A stretch of DNA of 63,081 nt from Archaeoglobi archaeon JdFR-42 (GTDB taxonomy: Archaea > Halobacteriota > Archaeoglobi > Archaeoglobales > JdFR-42). The position numbers and the translations under genes were made by a program. Positions 62,171 through 63,081 of the stretch are shown piece by piece (the first letter of the stretch is position 1; each line of letters opens with the position of its first letter). The notes under the pieces are model-generated. The model made no database searches and was not told the origin of the DNA. It saw only the letters and a program-made list of their open reading frames with translations. The stretch is from the NCBI GenBank assembly GCA_002010305.1, contig MTND01000034.1:1-63081 (forward strand), read 5' to 3'.

Positions 62171-63081
62171 CCCCCTCGTTTATAACATTCAAATCTGCTA
62201 TATGTTCGTTATTCACATTTAGATCGGCAATTCTCTCATTCAGAATCTTCAAATTAGTTATTCGTTCATTGCTAATACGAAGAACGGGCAAATACGTGAA
62301 GGTAGAAGATACCAATATCACATCTGCCGTGTAAGCTTTCCCGATCTTCAACTTTTTCACAATCACATCTGCAGTATATGACGATGCAAATTCTTTCATC
62401 AAAATTGCATCCACCGTATAGAGAATTTTAGTGTTTAACTTCTCGATAAGAGTATCTACCGTGTATGTTTTACTAATGCCCAATTTCTTTAATAATGCAT
62501 CCACGGTGTAATCTTTGCTCAATCCAAGACCCTTAAGAATCGCATCTGCCAGATATGTGGTCATTCCCAGATTCACCAACAACACGTCTGCCGTGTATGA
62601 TTTTGTAACTCCAAGCTTTTTCAGCAACGCATCGATTGAGTAATCCTTACTTATCCCCAATTGTTTCAATAACACATCCGCATCATACGTCTTTGTTAGT
62701 TCTTTGAGCATCGTCACATCAACTGTATACTGTTTAGACAGATCATCCGATTTCAGGGCAACATCCACAGCATACGTCTTGACGACATCGAGCTTCTTCA
62801 ATAACGCATCAGCAGTATACGTCTGTTCGATGCCCAGTTTCTTAAGAATGGCATCGATTGAATAAGTGTCGATGATATTTTTCTTCTGTAACAGGACATC
62901 AGCAGTGTATGTGCTGGTTACACCCAATTTTTTCAACAATACATCTGCGGTATAGGTTTTTGTGTATGTAGCACCTCCCGCTGGAGCTGTTGTATATCCA
63001 ACCAAAAAGAAATCGGCTCTCGTACCCTCTATTTTCCCCTCAATTAATTGACTACTATCACATTCAACAAACGCCCAGGGA
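62163..63081 (-). CDS. Repeat-rich fibre-like virion protein (5' end beyond window)
   Basis: The frame is open to the right edge, beginning PWAFVECDSSQLIEG, so the TTG at 63005 is only an internal codon. After about 40 residues come roughly 15 repeats of 14-15 residues with consensus YT(A/V)D(A/V)LLKKLGIxKT. Then there are four 10-residue repeats of the type xNERIxxLxV, and the chain ends INEGGG. This looks like an elongated rod or fibre of the head or tail. I cannot match it to a named family. Confidence 0.8.
   Translation of the reverse strand, partial: PWAFVECDSSQLIEGKIEGTRADFFLVGYTTAPAGGATYTKTYTADVLLKKLGVTSTYTADVLLQKKNIIDTYSIDAILKKLGIEQTYTADALLKKLDVVKTYAVDVALKSDDLSKQYTVDVTMLKELTKTYDADVLLKQLGISKDYSIDALLKKLGVTKSYTADVLLVNLGMTTYLADAILKGLGLSKDYTVDALLKKLGISKTYTVDTLIEKLNTKILYTVDAILMKEFASSYTADVIVKKLKIGKAYTADVILVSSTFTYLPVLRISNERITNLKILNERIADLNVNNEHIADLNVINEGGG

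Noticed and set aside
1-63081. CRISPR array or insertion sequence
   Set aside because: No regularly spaced identical repeats, Cas genes, transposase or terminal repeats were seen.

Overview
The window is euryarchaeal chromosome (1 to about 45.5 kb) with the left part of an integrated head-tail provirus (about 45.6 kb to the right edge). The archaeal identity rests on many single-copy genes: Hel308 helicase, FEN1, an Orc1/Cdc6 ATPase, the proteasome-activating nucleotidase PAN, aMBF1, aRF1, Trm1, NreA, the archaeal riboflavin reductase, AMP phosphorylase, a NIKS/GGQ release factor and a Pilin_N type IV pilin. Several genes have TATA boxes with little or no leader. No methanogenesis marker lies in the window, so I do not name the order; DUF2551, DUF1284, SucCD and a GlcD/HdrD-like pair fit Methanomicrobia, Archaeoglobi or related lineages.

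Chromosome layout. 1-5.4 kb is a minus-strand surface-glycan operon: two glycosyltransferases, a SAM methyltransferase, two alkaline-phosphatase/sulfatase-fold proteins and two tiny unrecognised ORFs. 5.5-24.5 kb is housekeeping: DNA repair (Hel308, AlkD-like, FEN1, NreA), RNA modification (NSUN, Trm5-like, TlyA-like), riboflavin, initiator tRNA-Met, a JAMM protease, a presenilin-type protease, a Nog1-like GTPase and AMP phosphorylase. 25-45 kb carries a site-2 protease, radical SAM protein, cis-prenyltransferase, aRF1-ArgS, PAN/MBF1 (divergent), SucCD, a pilin, Mn pyrophosphatase, a lactate/glycolate oxidase pair, Trm1, THEP1, a BASS/ACR3-like transporter and a NifU-like scaffold.

Provirus. 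A tyrosine integrase reads open directly out of tRNA-Ser(GGA) at 45,542, which marks the left attachment site. An accessory zone (46.4-49.3 kb) encodes membrane proteins, a coiled-coil protein and an NYN-domain nuclease. From 49.4 kb to the edge nearly everything is on the minus strand and follows the usual head-tail order when read right to left: fibre-like repeat protein, small virion and membrane proteins, head-tail connectors, an RNA cluster, tail terminator, tail tube, tail chaperones with a likely -1 frameshift, lipoprotein, tape measure, a kelch-bearing tail hub, hub C-half, small tail protein and a phosphoesterase. Terminase, portal and capsid should lie to the right of the window.

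Most interesting observations. (1) Seven viral promoters share a T-rich/TTAA element followed by GTCYA (GTCTG at one site); three predicted start codons lie exactly 22 nt and one 23 nt downstream, and one copy is an orphan pointing against the NYN gene. (2) The tail hub gene is split by a kelch propeller, with the hub C-half encoded as a separate ORF. (3) A virus-borne cluster has tRNA-Ala(TGC), tRNA-Thr(TGT), an intron-containing tRNA-Gln(TTG) with a canonical bulge-helix-bulge, and an adjoining unknown structured RNA. (4) A string of nine non-identical hairpins precedes tRNA-Ser, and related paired hairpins are dispersed in host intergenic DNA.
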